Origin: Elymus sibiricus
Taxonomy: Eukaryota; Streptophyta; Magnoliopsida; Poales; Poaceae
Assembly (NCBI GenBank): GCA_039707655.1
Contig: CM077676.1
Coordinates: forward strand, 186,678,936-186,742,935
Reading direction: 5' to 3'
Length of the DNA stretch: 64,000 nt
This document shows positions 1-10,223 of this stretch, one piece after another; the first letter of the stretch is position 1, and the number at the start of each line of letters is the position of its first letter. A program made the translations under genes and the position numbers. The notes under the pieces are model-generated. The model was not told where the DNA came from. It was given only the letters and a program-made list of their open reading frames with translations, and made no database searches.

Positions 1-1071
1 CAGACCCGATGGGTGGAGATGATTCAAGAGTACAACCCGAGCATTGAATACACTCCAGGCAAGGCTAATGTTATCGCGGATGCTTTGAGCAGAAAAGCAT
101 ATTGCAACATTCTTATTCTCAAGCTGGTCTAGCCTGATCTGTGTGAGGCTTTCAGGAAACCCAACCTCCAGCTTATTCTGCAAGGATTTCTCGCAAACCT
201 CCAGATCACTCCCACATTGGAGGATCAAATTCCCGAAGCTCAGCTCTTAGATGCCATAGTGAAGAAGGTGAAACATGGCATTGCAAAGAGTCTTCCCAAA
301 TATAAGTGCTATCGAGTGGATGACAAGGATACCTTGTTCTTTGAGGACAGGCTAGTTGTGCCAAAAGGGGATCTTAGGAAGGTCATAATGAACGAAGCAC
401 ACAATTCTCTCTTGTCTATCCATCCAGGCAGCTCCAAGATGTACCATGATCTCAAGTCAACTTATTGGTGGACTCGTATGAAGCGTGAGATCGCTCAGTT
501 CGTAAACGAGTGCGATGTGTGCCGCAGAGTGAAGGCGGAACATCAGCGTCCAGCAGGACTTCTTCAGCCTCTACCCATTCCCGAGTGGAAATTCGATCAT
601 ATTGAGATGGACTTTGTCATAGGCTTTCCCAAGTCCAAGAGAGGGAATGATGCCATCTTTGTGGTCGTTGACAAGCTCACTAAAGTCGCTCACTTCCTTC
701 CAGTCAAGGAGTCTATAACTGTAGCCCAGTTGGCAGAGCTGTACACTTCCAGAGTGGTCTCCTTGCACGGTGTTCCTCAGTTGATCTCCTCGGATCGTGG
801 AAGCATCTTCACTTCCAGATTCTGGGATTCCTTCCAGCAGGCCATGGGCACAAAGATTCGCTTTAGCACAGCTTTTCTTCCTCAGACTAGTGGCCAAGTC
901 GAGAGAGTCAATCAAATTCTCGAGGATATGCAGAGAGCGTGTGTCATCTCTTTCGGCATGAAGTGGGAAGACTGCCTTCCTTTTGCTGAGTTCTCCTACA
1001 ATAATAGTTTCCAAGCAAGCTCGGGCAAGGCACCATTTGAGATTCTCTATGGCAGAAAGTGCCGCGCTCCC
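1..1071 (+). pseudogene. Element B internal copy 0, part 1: RNase H end and integrase (broken)
   Basis: The first base is already inside pol, so the 5' part lies outside the window. Frame 1 reads the end of RNase H, a linker, then integrase. The integrase has the His-His-Cys-Cys zinc site (EAH...IHP...CDVC), catalytic Asp in MDF (about 607) and SDRG (about 793), and Glu in VERVN (about 900). A TAG at 130-132 breaks the linker; the sister copy has CAG there. The reading frame is then cut at 1071 by element A and resumes at 13668. Integrase would join retrotransposon cDNA to host DNA, but this copy cannot be translated whole. The open frame that continues to 1179 ends inside the A LTR and is not a natural product. 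The relation to the copies at 30923 and 48129 is clear by eye. Confidence 0.9.
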
Positions 1072-4000
1072 TGTGGCACCCCGGCTCAGAGAACCGGTTT
1101 ACCAGTGTTTCCAGCCCAGAGATCATGTCTTCTGGAAACACACAACAACTTGGAGCATAACAGAACTGAACTTTATTAAATATCTTGAGTACAAGCTCAT
1201 AATTTACATCGATAGTGAGGCCGGAAGCACTGCAGGTGCTGAGAACAATATCTACATTATTTATGGAACATAGCAGGGCCTCGATACTACTGGGTAGACT
1301 ACGGCGTAGCGGAATGAGGGGCGGGAAACTCCATCCACAGGGACACTGCTGTGGACACGGCCTAGCTAGCATAGCACGAACCTTCGGGACCTCCGTCCTT
1401 GGCTTCTCCTGCATCTGGCATGATACGCCAGGTGAGTACTTGGAATGTACTCGCAAGCTCATGGCAACCAAAACAGTGCAGCAAACAATAGCATGGCAAT
1501 TAACAGGTTAATCAGATTAAGTTGCTCACTTAATGGTACCCAGTACCAACTTACTCTCATCTGGGTTGTCCCACAACCCTCGGAATGCTCACCATCCACA
1601 GAGCACTTCCGAACATAAGACAAGTTCTTCCATCATTATTATCATTATGGTTGACCATCCTAGAGGGCCTAAACGGACTTTCCAATACCGTGGATGCGGC
1701 TATTCGAATAGGTTTTTACACTCTGCAGAGGTTGCGCACTTTACCCACACCATGGAGTACCTGGCCTCGTGATCCCATTCGGGTGGACCGGTTGTACTCC
1801 AACGAAACCTGCCTGACCCGTGACCCCTCTATCGTACCACCGACAATCATACCCTCCCAGGGTCATGTCCTGGGTGGCCCCTGTGTCACCCTGTGACACC
1901 TGCCACCGTCGTGGCCACTAACTGTCCCAAACGGGGACGCCGGCAAAATAACTCAACTGGGCTCATAGGATTATGGTCGTCTACCTGATCAGGGCAGCAC
2001 ACATGCATAACCCTCCCTAGTTTGGTGGTACCGATAAAAGAGCAGAAAGCCAGACCAAGTCAAGGTCGTCCCATACCGGCAAATGTGGCTGCACGGAAAA
2101 GTCCAGTAGGTGGCTCTTGATCAACCAACTAAGTTTAATATAGCCAAGCATTTAACCAGTATGGATATTTAATTGCAAGTAAATTATCATGGCAGTAGCT
2201 AGGCATTTAAATAAATTACTATGGATTATCACATATAAAATAATGCATGAAATTCAATTAAATAACCAACACTATTGAAATGCTTCATGCAATGGATGAC
2301 ATGGCTTGCCTTGCTCTGTTGGGTTGTCCACAAACTCCTGGGCTTCAAATCCAAAAGTATTTCCCTCTGTAAATATTTTTAAAGTGCAATAGAAAATGTC
2401 ACATGCTACTGTTTTGAGCACCAGAAATTCTGTGAACATGGGAAAAATACCAAATTTGGCCAGAAAATAGAGGAGCTCAAGACAAACCAGATGCAAAAAG
2501 AATCAATTGAGTTGGACTTATGGTTTAAAAGTTATGAACGGTCAAAGTGTTGGTCAAAATCTGGAATTAAACAGAAAATAGAAAATCTCTCAGGGGGCCA
2601 CGTCGAAGGCGTAAAGTGGAGAGGCGCCTCCACTTACCACTTCGGCGTGTCGCTGACTGGCGAGCCCTAGCCGTCAGATTTGAACGGGGAGGAGGGAAAC
2701 AGAGAGGGAGCGGAGCTCCGGCGACGCTTGCCGGCGATACAGACGGCGGCGAGGTCCGGTGAGTAGCGGAATGGAACGAGCGCTTAGAGACAGTCACGCA
2801 CGTACCAGTGGCTTTGCGAGAGATGGCCGGACGGCATCGTCCCCTTCCTCTCCGGTGGCGGCGGCGCTCGGGTGTCATCGGAGACGGCGACTCCGGCAGC
2901 GATTCGACCGGGCAAGGGCTTGGGCGTGACCAGGAGGACGAGCTGAGCTCGATGGAGGAATTAGCGGAGCTCGGGGAGGAGTGAATCGGCGGGGAGGCAG
3001 AGCTCGGGTGGCGGCGGATCTCCGGCGAGGTTTGAGGCCGGAGGGCCTCTTGGCCATGGCTCGCTGCTTGGGAGGACAATTGGGAGGAGGAGGAGTGGAT
3101 TGAGGAGCTCGGGAGAGGCCGGGGAGGGGTATTTATAGGAGGAGGTGAGCTCGGGCGAGCTCTCTGGAATGGCCGGGACTCGGGCCACGTCGCCTGCGCG
3201 AGGATGCCTTGCTGGCTTGGCCGGGCATGGGCGACAAGACGGGAGAGGGCAGGGAGAGTTAAGGCGCGGCGGCAGCTAGCGGGAGGAAGAGGACGCGCCG
3301 CGCGCCACAGTGCAGCCACGGGCGGCATAGTGGCCGGGTGCCGTGGCGGCCGTCGAGGGCGATTCCGGCGAGGAGAAGGATCGGGAGAGGGCTACGTGGA
3401 CGGTAGCGGCTATGTCGGCACCTCAGGACACGAAATGGCAGCGAGAGGTCACTGGAATGACCTCGGCCGTCGCCGGCGAGGTGCAGAGCATGCGTACTGG
3501 CATGCCAGTACCGTGCTCACCACGGGAGGTGATGTCTCGAGGCCGTCCAAGTCCAGCTCACCGTGTCTAGGGCCTTCTCCTTAGATCATCTAGTGCCTCT
3601 GTATGCTTGGTTTGGCTAGGTTCACTCTACTTTGAAGTGTAGCTTCAGCTACAGTTCCTGACAGCAATCTTGAGAGAGATCTAGAGAAGACATGAGCTGG
3701 GGATGGAGCCAAAGGAGATGTCTGGGGTGATCTATGTTGGAAGGACTCCAATCTGACCAAGTTTGAAAGGATTTGATCAAGATTTGGATATAGTTCATGT
3801 ACAAGTGCTGTACTGAACCAGAAACAGAGATGAGCTTGATGCACTCAGCTGGTTGATCTCCTGGGGCTGAAAATTGGTGTGGCAGGTTTATTTGGTGAGG
3901 AGAAGATGCCATAAAAATTTCAGCTCAATTGGAAACCTCTAGCTGGTACTTCCTTCACAGAGGTTCCAACTGAACAGAAACTTGGCAGAATATTGGTGAT

Positions 4001-4512
4001 GAAAATTTGTGCTGGACCAGATGATATTTTTGGATATTGTTGAAAGATAGGTTCCCTAATATCTCAGGGATTTTTCTTGGAATTAATTGAGTAGGAAAAA
4101 TATTAGCTCCTTCACAAATGACCAGTACTGTCCAGAGAGCAAATGGAGTTTTCTGGAATAAACTTTGTACTGGACCATGAGATGTTTTTGAAGATTGTAG
4201 GAGTAGATGATGACAATAAGGTCTGGGATTAATTTGGGATTTTTCTGATCACCAGAACTATAGGTTGCTGTGTAACCCATAGTGATGACTGATTTTCCCA
4301 AAGGAAGAAAATGGATATTTGGGAGAGATAAAGAATTGGAAATTGTTCCAGATGGTGAGTGACAGGATTTTGGCAAGATGGTGAGGGCTTTGGATCACTG
4401 AGAGGAATTCATAAGTCCAAAGTCAACTGAAAAGGTTCAAAATCCAGCCAGATTGCAAATAAAGCCAGAAAGATTTCGAAAAGAAAAAGTTGCCAAAAAC
4501 CAGGGTGTCACA
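1072..4512 (-). repeat. 3' LTR of element A
   Basis: 3,441 bp, matching 10224-13667 nearly base for base in the stretches compared. On the minus strand it starts TGTGACACCC and ends TGCCACA. It includes a GC-rich tract (about 2570-3580). A TATA-like CTATAAATA on the minus strand lies at 3130-3138. The last 76 bp of the Gag-Pol ORF, including its stop, lie inside the LTR at 4437-4512. No separate gene is supported here. ORFs in the GC-rich part also occur in the other LTR, but only because the two are copies. Confidence 0.95.
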
Positions 4513-7500
4513 AACCTACCCCCCTTAGAATGAATCTCGTCCTCGAGATTCGGTTGCTCAGGAAACAAGTGTGGATATGCTGATCTCAGAAAATCCTCTC
4601 TTTCCCAGGTAGCCTCTTCCTCAGTATGGTGATCCCACAACACCTTGTAAAACTTAATTGCCTTACTCCTGGTAGTCCTTTCCATCTCATCCAATATTCT
4701 GACAGGTCTTTCCTCGTATGCCAGATCTTTGGTCAATTCCAGCTCACTCATATCTGCCTGCTTGATCGGAGGTGCAATGCACTTTCTCAACTGTGATATG
4801 TGAAAGACATCGTGAACGTCTGCCAACTCTGGTGGTAACTCTAGCTGATATGCCACTCTGCCTCTTCTAGCCATGACTGGAAAGGGTCCGATATATCTTG
4901 GTGCAAGTTTTCCTCGGGTTTGAAACCTTTTTATTCCCTTCATGGGGGTAACTCGGAGATAGGCATATTCTCCTGGTTCAAAAGTTACTTCCCGATGCTT
5001 TGGGTCATAGTAACTCTTTTGACGGGACTTGGCTGCTCGTAGACGTTCCTGAATATCCTTGATTTGTTTCTCAGCCTCGAGCATCAAATCCGTGCCAAAG
5101 ATACGGCTGTCTCCTGTCTGAAACCAATTTAAAGGAGTGCGGCATTTCCGTCCGTACAAAGCCTCGAATGGTGACATTTTGAGACTTGACTGATAACTGT
5201 TATTGTAGGAGAATTCTGCATAAGGTAGGCTATCCTCCCATTTGGGTCCATGGGCGAGAGCACAGGACCGAAGCATATCTTCCACTATCTGATTCACACG
5301 TTCTGTCTGCCCATCTGTCTGTGGATGATATGCCGTACTATGTTTTAGCACAGTTCCCAGGGCTTGATGCAGTCGTAGCCAAAATGCTGAGGTAAACAGG
5401 GAGCCTCTATCTGATGTGATAGACTTGGGTACTCCATGAAGGCTGACTATCCGGGACATATAGAGCTGTGCGAGCTGATTTGCGTTGAAAGTGGTCTTTA
5501 CCGGAAGGAAGTGAGCCACTTTCGTAAGTATATCCACGATGACCCAGATAGCATCATGGCCTCTTGTGGACTTGGGTAGTCCGACAATGAAGTCCATGCA
5601 TATGTCATCCCATTTCCACTGGGGAACTGGTAAAGGTTGCAGTAGCCCAGCGGGTTTCTGATGTTCAGCCTTGACTCTGTTGCAGATGTCACAGCATGCG
5701 ACATAGTATGGTATGTCTCTTCTCATTCCTGGCCACCAAAAGGTTTCTCGCAAGTCCTGGTACATTTTTGTTCCTCCTGGATGGATAGAATATGCAGATT
5801 CATGTGCCTCTCTGAGTATTCGCTGTCTCAGGTTGTCTTGATCAGGCATGCATATTCGGTTCTCAAACCATACAGTGTCCTGATCATCAATTCGGAAGGA
5901 CTGAGCCTTTCCTAGCGGAATGCGCTCTCTGATCTCTTGTATTTCTTGGTCTGATCTCTGAGCCGCTTTAATTTCTTCCATAAGTGTCGGAGTAATTTCC
6001 AGTGTATCCGGGCTGGTTGGGCCGCATAACACCATATTCAACTTGGCAAATTCCTCTCGCAGCCTCGGATGCATTCCCTCCATGAGTGCATTCAGGGTAC
6101 CTTGTTTTCTGCTGAGGGCATCGGCGACCACATTGGCTTTTCCCGGATGATAATTAATCCCATGGTCATAATCCTTGACCAATTCAAGCCATCTTCTCTG
6201 CCTGAGGTTGAGATCAGGCTGAGTGAAAATATACTTGAGACTCTTGTGGTCCGTGTATATCTCACATCGCTGCCCAATGAGATAATGCCTCCAAATCTTC
6301 AATGCATGAATCACGACTGCCAGTTCCAAATCATGAGTGGGATAGTTCTCTTCATGAGGTCGTAGCTGTCTGGATGCATAGGCTACAACCATTCCCTCTT
6401 GCATTAACACGCAGCCGATTCCACGCATGGAAGCATCACAATATATGTCAAAGCTTTTGTGAATGTCTGGAAGAACTAAGACATGGGCGGTGGTTAGCCT
6501 CGTCTTTAGCTCCATAAAGCTGCTGTCACATTCTTCCGTCCAGGCAAATTTGTGGTTCTTCTTCAGCAATTCCGTCAGTGGCTTGGCTATTTTTGAGAAG
6601 CCTTCGATGAAGCGACGGTAGTAGCCTGCCAATCCCACAAAGCTACGGACTTCTGTTACCGTGGCTGGGGTCTTCCAGTTTAATACCGCGGTCACTTTGC
6701 TGGGGTCGACAGCCACACCTTGTTCTGACCGAATATGTCCCAGAAATCCCACCTCTCTTAGCCAAAATTCGCATTTACTGAATTTGGCATACAAGCGATG
6801 GGTCCTTAGTCTTTCCAGGACAGTACGGAGATGTTGCGTATGCTCCTCTTCATCTTTGGAGTAGATGAGAATATCATCGATGAATACTACCACAAATTTG
6901 TCCAGAAAGTCCATGAAGACTTTATTCATCATGCTCATGAAGTATGCCGGAGCATTTGTCAGCCCAAATGACATGACTGTAAATTCATACAGACCATATC
7001 TGGTGGTAAAGGCTGTCTTGGGGATATCCTCTTTTCTGATCTTTAGCTGATGATACCCCGTTCGGAGGTCAATCTTGGAGAATACCCGGGCTCCGTTCAA
7101 CTGGTCGAACAAGTCATCAATGCGAGGGAGCGGATATTTATTTTTGATGGTGACCTCATTCAGCTGGCGATAGTCCACGCACATTCGTAGGCTGCCATCC
7201 TTCTTCTTGACAAACAGCACGGGTGATCCCCACGGTGAAGTGCTTGGATGAATATACCCTTTTTGCAATAATTCATCCAACTGTTTCTTCAATTCCACCA
7301 GCTCTGGGGAAGGCATGCGGTAGTACTTCTTGTATATTGGAGCAGTTCCGGGAACAACCTCAATAGCAAACTCTAGTTCCCGATCAGGTGGCATTCCCGG
7401 TATCTCTTTTGGGAATACGTCCGGAAATTCACTGACTACCGGAATCAGACTTATGTCTGCAGCTGTGGCTTTGAATGCCATTCCTTTCTTTGACATCACT

Positions 7501-9017
7501 CTGCTGGCAGTGAAGTGTACTGTTTGGCCTGCCGGGTTAACTAGTGTCACTTTCCTGGTGGCACAGTTGATACACACCTGGTGTGGTACCAACCAATCCA
7601 TTCCCAGTATTATATCCAGTCTCGGGGATTCAATGGCAACCAGAGTAGCTGGAAACTTTACATCGTGTATCAAAATTTCCAGATTCTTGTATATCACATT
7701 TGTTCTGAGCATGGAGCCAGGGGATTGTACCACCATGATTTTGTCCAAAAGAGAAGGAGAAAATTTGTGCAAGGTGGCAAAACTCCACGAAATAAATGAA
7801 TGAGAAGCCCCAGAGTCAAATAAAATTATTGTAGGTATGTTGTTAACAGAAAACATACCAAGGACCACATCTGGTGCTTCGCGGGCTTCCTCAGCGGAGA
7901 TATGATGGACTTGGCCGCGATAGAAGTTCGAGTTGGGGCAGCGTCCAACACTGTTGACTTGTGGCCTGAAGTCGGATGGTGGCTTCCCATTTCTTGCGGG
8001 GCATTGCTTGGAGTAGTGCCCGCTCTGGCCGCAAGTAAAGCATGTGTTGTTGCGGCGGCAGTCCTCCAGCACTGGCTGTTTGCCGAAGGTCTTGTCCTGG
8101 CTGACAAGCTTGTTGTTGTTGTTGCCATTGTTCCATGCAGGCTTGTATTCAGACGAGCTTCGTTGCCAAATACGTGGCTTCTGCACAAACTGCTCACGGT
8201 TGTCCTTTTTGGGTTCAAGCTTCCGCTTGTGATCATCATAGCCTGACTTATGCTCTCGTTCAGCTATGAAGGCCTTGTTTACCAGAGTCTGGAAGTCAGG
8301 AAAGTCCAGCATACAAAGCTGACAACGGAGGGTATGATTCAGCCCTCTGAGGAATCGGTCAATCTTCCTTTCTTCGGTGGACACGTCATGGGTAGAGTAC
8401 CGTGCCAGATTATTGAACTTGTTCAGATACTCACCTACTGACATATTCCCTTGAGTAAGAGCCAGAAATTCCCTCTGCTTCACCTTCATTATGTCAGTAG
8501 GAATATGATACTTGCGGAATACCTCTTTGAACTTTTCCCAAGAAATATCTTCTCCAGAAGGCCATAACATTTTTGTGTTGTCCCACCATATGGCTGCTGG
8601 TCCCTCCAGGTAGTGAGTGACGAACAGAACCTTATCTGCCTCATCACAGCGGGCTATGTCCAATTTATTTTCCATAGTCCTCAGCCAGTCATCAGCTTCC
8701 ATCGGATCCACAGCTTGACCAAAACTGGGCGGCTTTGTCCGCTGAAAATCAGACAGCTTAGAGTGCGTACCATTATGGTTGTTCTGACCCACCATAGTCT
8801 GCATACTTTTCAGAAATTCCATGAGGTCTTGGTTTCTTTTCTCTTCAAACATCCTCATAATCCGATCAGTGGTAGGTGACTGTGGTGGTGGAGGTGGCAA
8901 ATCTTCTGGTGGCTGTCCTGCCTGTCTGGCGGATCGACGAATGGGAGTTCCATCGCCGCCTTGAGTACTACACCTCTTCATCCTAAATTTTGTTCCCATT
9001 GCAAAATACCGAATCAA
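4437..9017 (-). CDS. Gag-Pol polyprotein with chromodomain, element A (intact)
   Basis: A single uninterrupted frame of 1,526 residues encodes every enzyme needed for retrotransposition. Order: Gag with a retrotransposon-gag core; CCHC zinc knuckle [14 protein letters not shown] (326-339); aspartic protease DSGA (401-404); reverse transcriptase with VDYR (Asp 615) and catalytic FIDD (712-715); RNase H with CDAS (Asp 861); integrase with His/Cys zinc site (about 1068-1117) and catalytic Asp 1142, Asp 1203 and Glu 1239, a D,D(35)E spacing; and a chromodomain (about 1441-1486). The polyprotein would be cut by its own protease inside virus-like particles. The ORF runs on through the hairpin, the polypurine tract and 76 bp of the 3' LTR, giving a 40-residue tail after the chromodomain. 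The true start may be the Met at 9017 or a nearby Met (residues 7 or 13). FIDD replaces the commoner YxDD but occurs in plant gypsy elements. Confidence 0.95.
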   Translation of the reverse strand: MIRYFAMGTKFRMKRCSTQGGDGTPIRRSARQAGQPPEDLPPPPPQSPTTDRIMRMFEEKRNQDLMEFLKSMQTMVGQNNHNGTHSKLSDFQRTKPPSFGQAVDPMEADDWLRTMENKLDIARCDEADKVLFVTHYLEGPAAIWWDNTKMLWPSGEDISWEKFKEVFRKYHIPTDIMKVKQREFLALTQGNMSVGEYLNKFNNLARYSTHDVSTEERKIDRFLRGLNHTLRCQLCMLDFPDFQTLVNKAFIAEREHKSGYDDHKRKLEPKKDNREQFVQKPRIWQRSSSEYKPAWNNGNNNNKLVSQDKTFGKQPVLEDCRRNNTCFTCGQSGHYSKQCPARNGKPPSDFRPQVNSVGRCPNSNFYRGQVHHISAEEAREAPDVVLGMFSVNNIPTIILFDSGASHSFISWSFATLHKFSPSLLDKIMVVQSPGSMLRTNVIYKNLEILIHDVKFPATLVAIESPRLDIILGMDWLVPHQVCINCATRKVTLVNPAGQTVHFTASRVMSKKGMAFKATAADISLIPVVSEFPDVFPKEIPGMPPDRELEFAIEVVPGTAPIYKKYYRMPSPELVELKKQLDELLQKGYIHPSTSPWGSPVLFVKKKDGSLRMCVDYRQLNEVTIKNKYPLPRIDDLFDQLNGARVFSKIDLRTGYHQLKIRKEDIPKTAFTTRYGLYEFTVMSFGLTNAPAYFMSMMNKVFMDFLDKFVVVFIDDILIYSKDEEEHTQHLRTVLERLRTHRLYAKFSKCEFWLREVGFLGHIRSEQGVAVDPSKVTAVLNWKTPATVTEVRSFVGLAGYYRRFIEGFSKIAKPLTELLKKNHKFAWTEECDSSFMELKTRLTTAHVLVLPDIHKSFDIYCDASMRGIGCVLMQEGMVVAYASRQLRPHEENYPTHDLELAVVIHALKIWRHYLIGQRCEIYTDHKSLKYIFTQPDLNLRQRRWLELVKDYDHGINYHPGKANVVADALSRKQGTLNALMEGMHPRLREEFAKLNMVLCGPTSPDTLEITPTLMEEIKAAQRSDQEIQEIRERIPLGKAQSFRIDDQDTVWFENRICMPDQDNLRQRILREAHESAYSIHPGGTKMYQDLRETFWWPGMRRDIPYYVACCDICNRVKAEHQKPAGLLQPLPVPQWKWDDICMDFIVGLPKSTRGHDAIWVIVDILTKVAHFLPVKTTFNANQLAQLYMSRIVSLHGVPKSITSDRGSLFTSAFWLRLHQALGTVLKHSTAYHPQTDGQTERVNQIVEDMLRSCALAHGPKWEDSLPYAEFSYNNSYQSSLKMSPFEALYGRKCRTPLNWFQTGDSRIFGTDLMLEAEKQIKDIQERLRAAKSRQKSYYDPKHREVTFEPGEYAYLRVTPMKGIKRFQTRGKLAPRYIGPFPVMARRGRVAYQLELPPELADVHDVFHISQLRKCIAPPIKQADMSELELTKDLAYEERPVRILDEMERTTRSKAIKFYKVLWDHHTEEEATWEREDFLRSAYPHLFPEQPNLEDEIHSKGGRFVTPWFLATFSFRNLSGFICNLAGF
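4516..4530 (-). other. Polypurine tract of element A
   Basis: The minus strand reads AAGGGGGGTAGG immediately before the 3' LTR, the normal plus-strand primer. In this copy the tract is inside the Gag-Pol reading frame and is translated. Confidence 0.85.
4533..4550 (-). other. Hairpin just upstream of the polypurine tract of element A
   Basis: Perfect 7-bp inverted repeat AATCTCG / CGAGATT with a 4-base loop. An equivalent GATCTCG / CGAGATC hairpin sits in the same place in B copies 0, 1 and 2. Here it is coding; in B it overlaps or follows the stop codon, which suggests conservation at the nucleic-acid level. Confidence 0.6.
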
Positions 9018-9216
9018 TGAGGAAAAGCAGGGTAGTATGACACCAGAAAAGAAGCCAAATAAAAAGAGCGAATAAAGAAAGCAACATAATTATACAAGGC
9101 AACCCAACATCATACATGACAAGCTAGAAGGGGGATGATCATGACTAGACTGCTCAAACGGCAGTTGACATATGCAGGGATGTTATGATGCATGCACTGA
9201 GACTCAAGCCTCCGCT

Positions 9217-10044
9217 CTAGTGACGCCGGTGGCACGAGCACTGGTACACTGAAGACTCCTCGTCGTCTGACTCTGACTCGGAATCTGAGCTGATGATGTG
9301 CACCTCGGCCTCCGGATCAAAGGAAACACGACGACGCTGACGGGAAGGTTCTCCCTCAGAAGGAGAAGAAACACGACGAAGCAGCATCGGAGCAGCTGGA
9401 GTAGCTAGGAGTGAGGCCCACTCTGACGGGGTCTCACATCGGCTACCAGATGAAAAGCCTGGCGGTCCGAACGAACTGGAAGGAGTGTCGGAAGATGGGA
9501 TGGGTGGAGTGTATATAGGTGAAAACGGAGGGGAAGGAGGAGACTGTGCTGCCGCAACAGCAGTAAGTGCCTCGCGAGCAGAAGTCAGCTCCTCGGCTAG
9601 AGAAGTGATCATACAGTAACTGGCGTGCAGATAACGAGATAAAACACCAGTCGCACGATCACTCGCCGGATCAACAGGTGCGAAAAGGACTCGCCCTGTC
9701 GTAGGCGATAGGGTGGGATAGTGAAAGAAACCTGGATGAGTCTGCATCTCGACCTCGTGAAAGCGCAAGTCAGTGAGAGCCTCCATCGCAGCAAATTGGA
9801 TCGCCAATTCTGGAGTAGAAGCAGTTCCGCCCTTGGAAGAACTGGAGTAGCTGCCAATATCTGAACTCATAGTCAGAAAAGCTTCTGTGTGATACTCGAA
9901 TACTGAACCCACAAGCTGCTCTCGGAACACCTGGAACACTAGGTCTTTGCCGTTGGGATACAGCCGAAGCTAGACGTTACGAAGCAGTACTGGAAAAGTG
10001 AATGGTGTCGGCTCATGATTGTAGTGGTACGGAACTGGTGCCAT
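9217..10044 (-). pseudogene. Extra ORF upstream of gag in element A (one stop at codon 25)
   Basis: Between the primer site and gag, on the element sense strand, a frame of 276 codons begins with ATG at 10044-10042 (MAPVPYHYNHEP). It is open except for a TAG at 9972-9970. After the stop, the frame from about 9969 to 9217 has no further stop. The product would be acidic and low-complexity in its second half: a Ser/Pro-rich stretch, then RQRRRVSFDPEAE, then an acidic SDSESESDDEESS segment, ending in a Cys/His-rich tail. I do not recognise a domain. Extra ORFs ahead of gag are known in some plant Ty3/gypsy groups, but this one is unassigned. B copies 1 and 2 show nothing similar. The TAG may be a CAG change (CHG site). 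Confidence 0.55.
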
Positions 10045-10205
10045 CTACACTCATCAAACCAGCGGTTAGCACAATAAAAGCTATATGCATGCCATGCAAT
10101 GCAAGCACTCAGATGCAACAATCAGATGCAGCAAGCAAGACACCAAGACTCTAAACTACTTGCAGTTCTAGTGCAGGGTTAACTAGGGTGTCCTACAGTC
10201 AGCGC

Positions 10206-10218
10206 GGCTCTGATACCA
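10206..10218 (-). other. Primer binding site of element A (initiator tRNA-Met)
   Basis: The minus strand reads TGGTATCAGAGCC, complementary to the 3' end of plant initiator tRNA-Met. It lies five bases inside the 5' LTR, where minus-strand cDNA synthesis is primed. Confidence 0.92.
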
Positions 10219-10223
10219 AGCGT

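Noticed and set aside
571..1014. Long antisense ORFs under the B integrase (also 34465-34950 and 51465-51995)
   Set aside because: They are shadows of the integrase frame on the opposite strand with no recognisable domain.
217..1179. A 320-codon ORF running from integrase past 1071
   Set aside because: Its last 36 codons are read from the LTR of element A; it is a chimera made by the insertion.
2567..3328. A 253-codon minus-strand ORF in the LTR of element A, repeated at 11721-12482
   Set aside because: It is Pro/Ser/Arg-rich in a GC-rich tract. The second occurrence is only the other LTR of the same element, so it is not independent support. The TATA candidate lies inside it.
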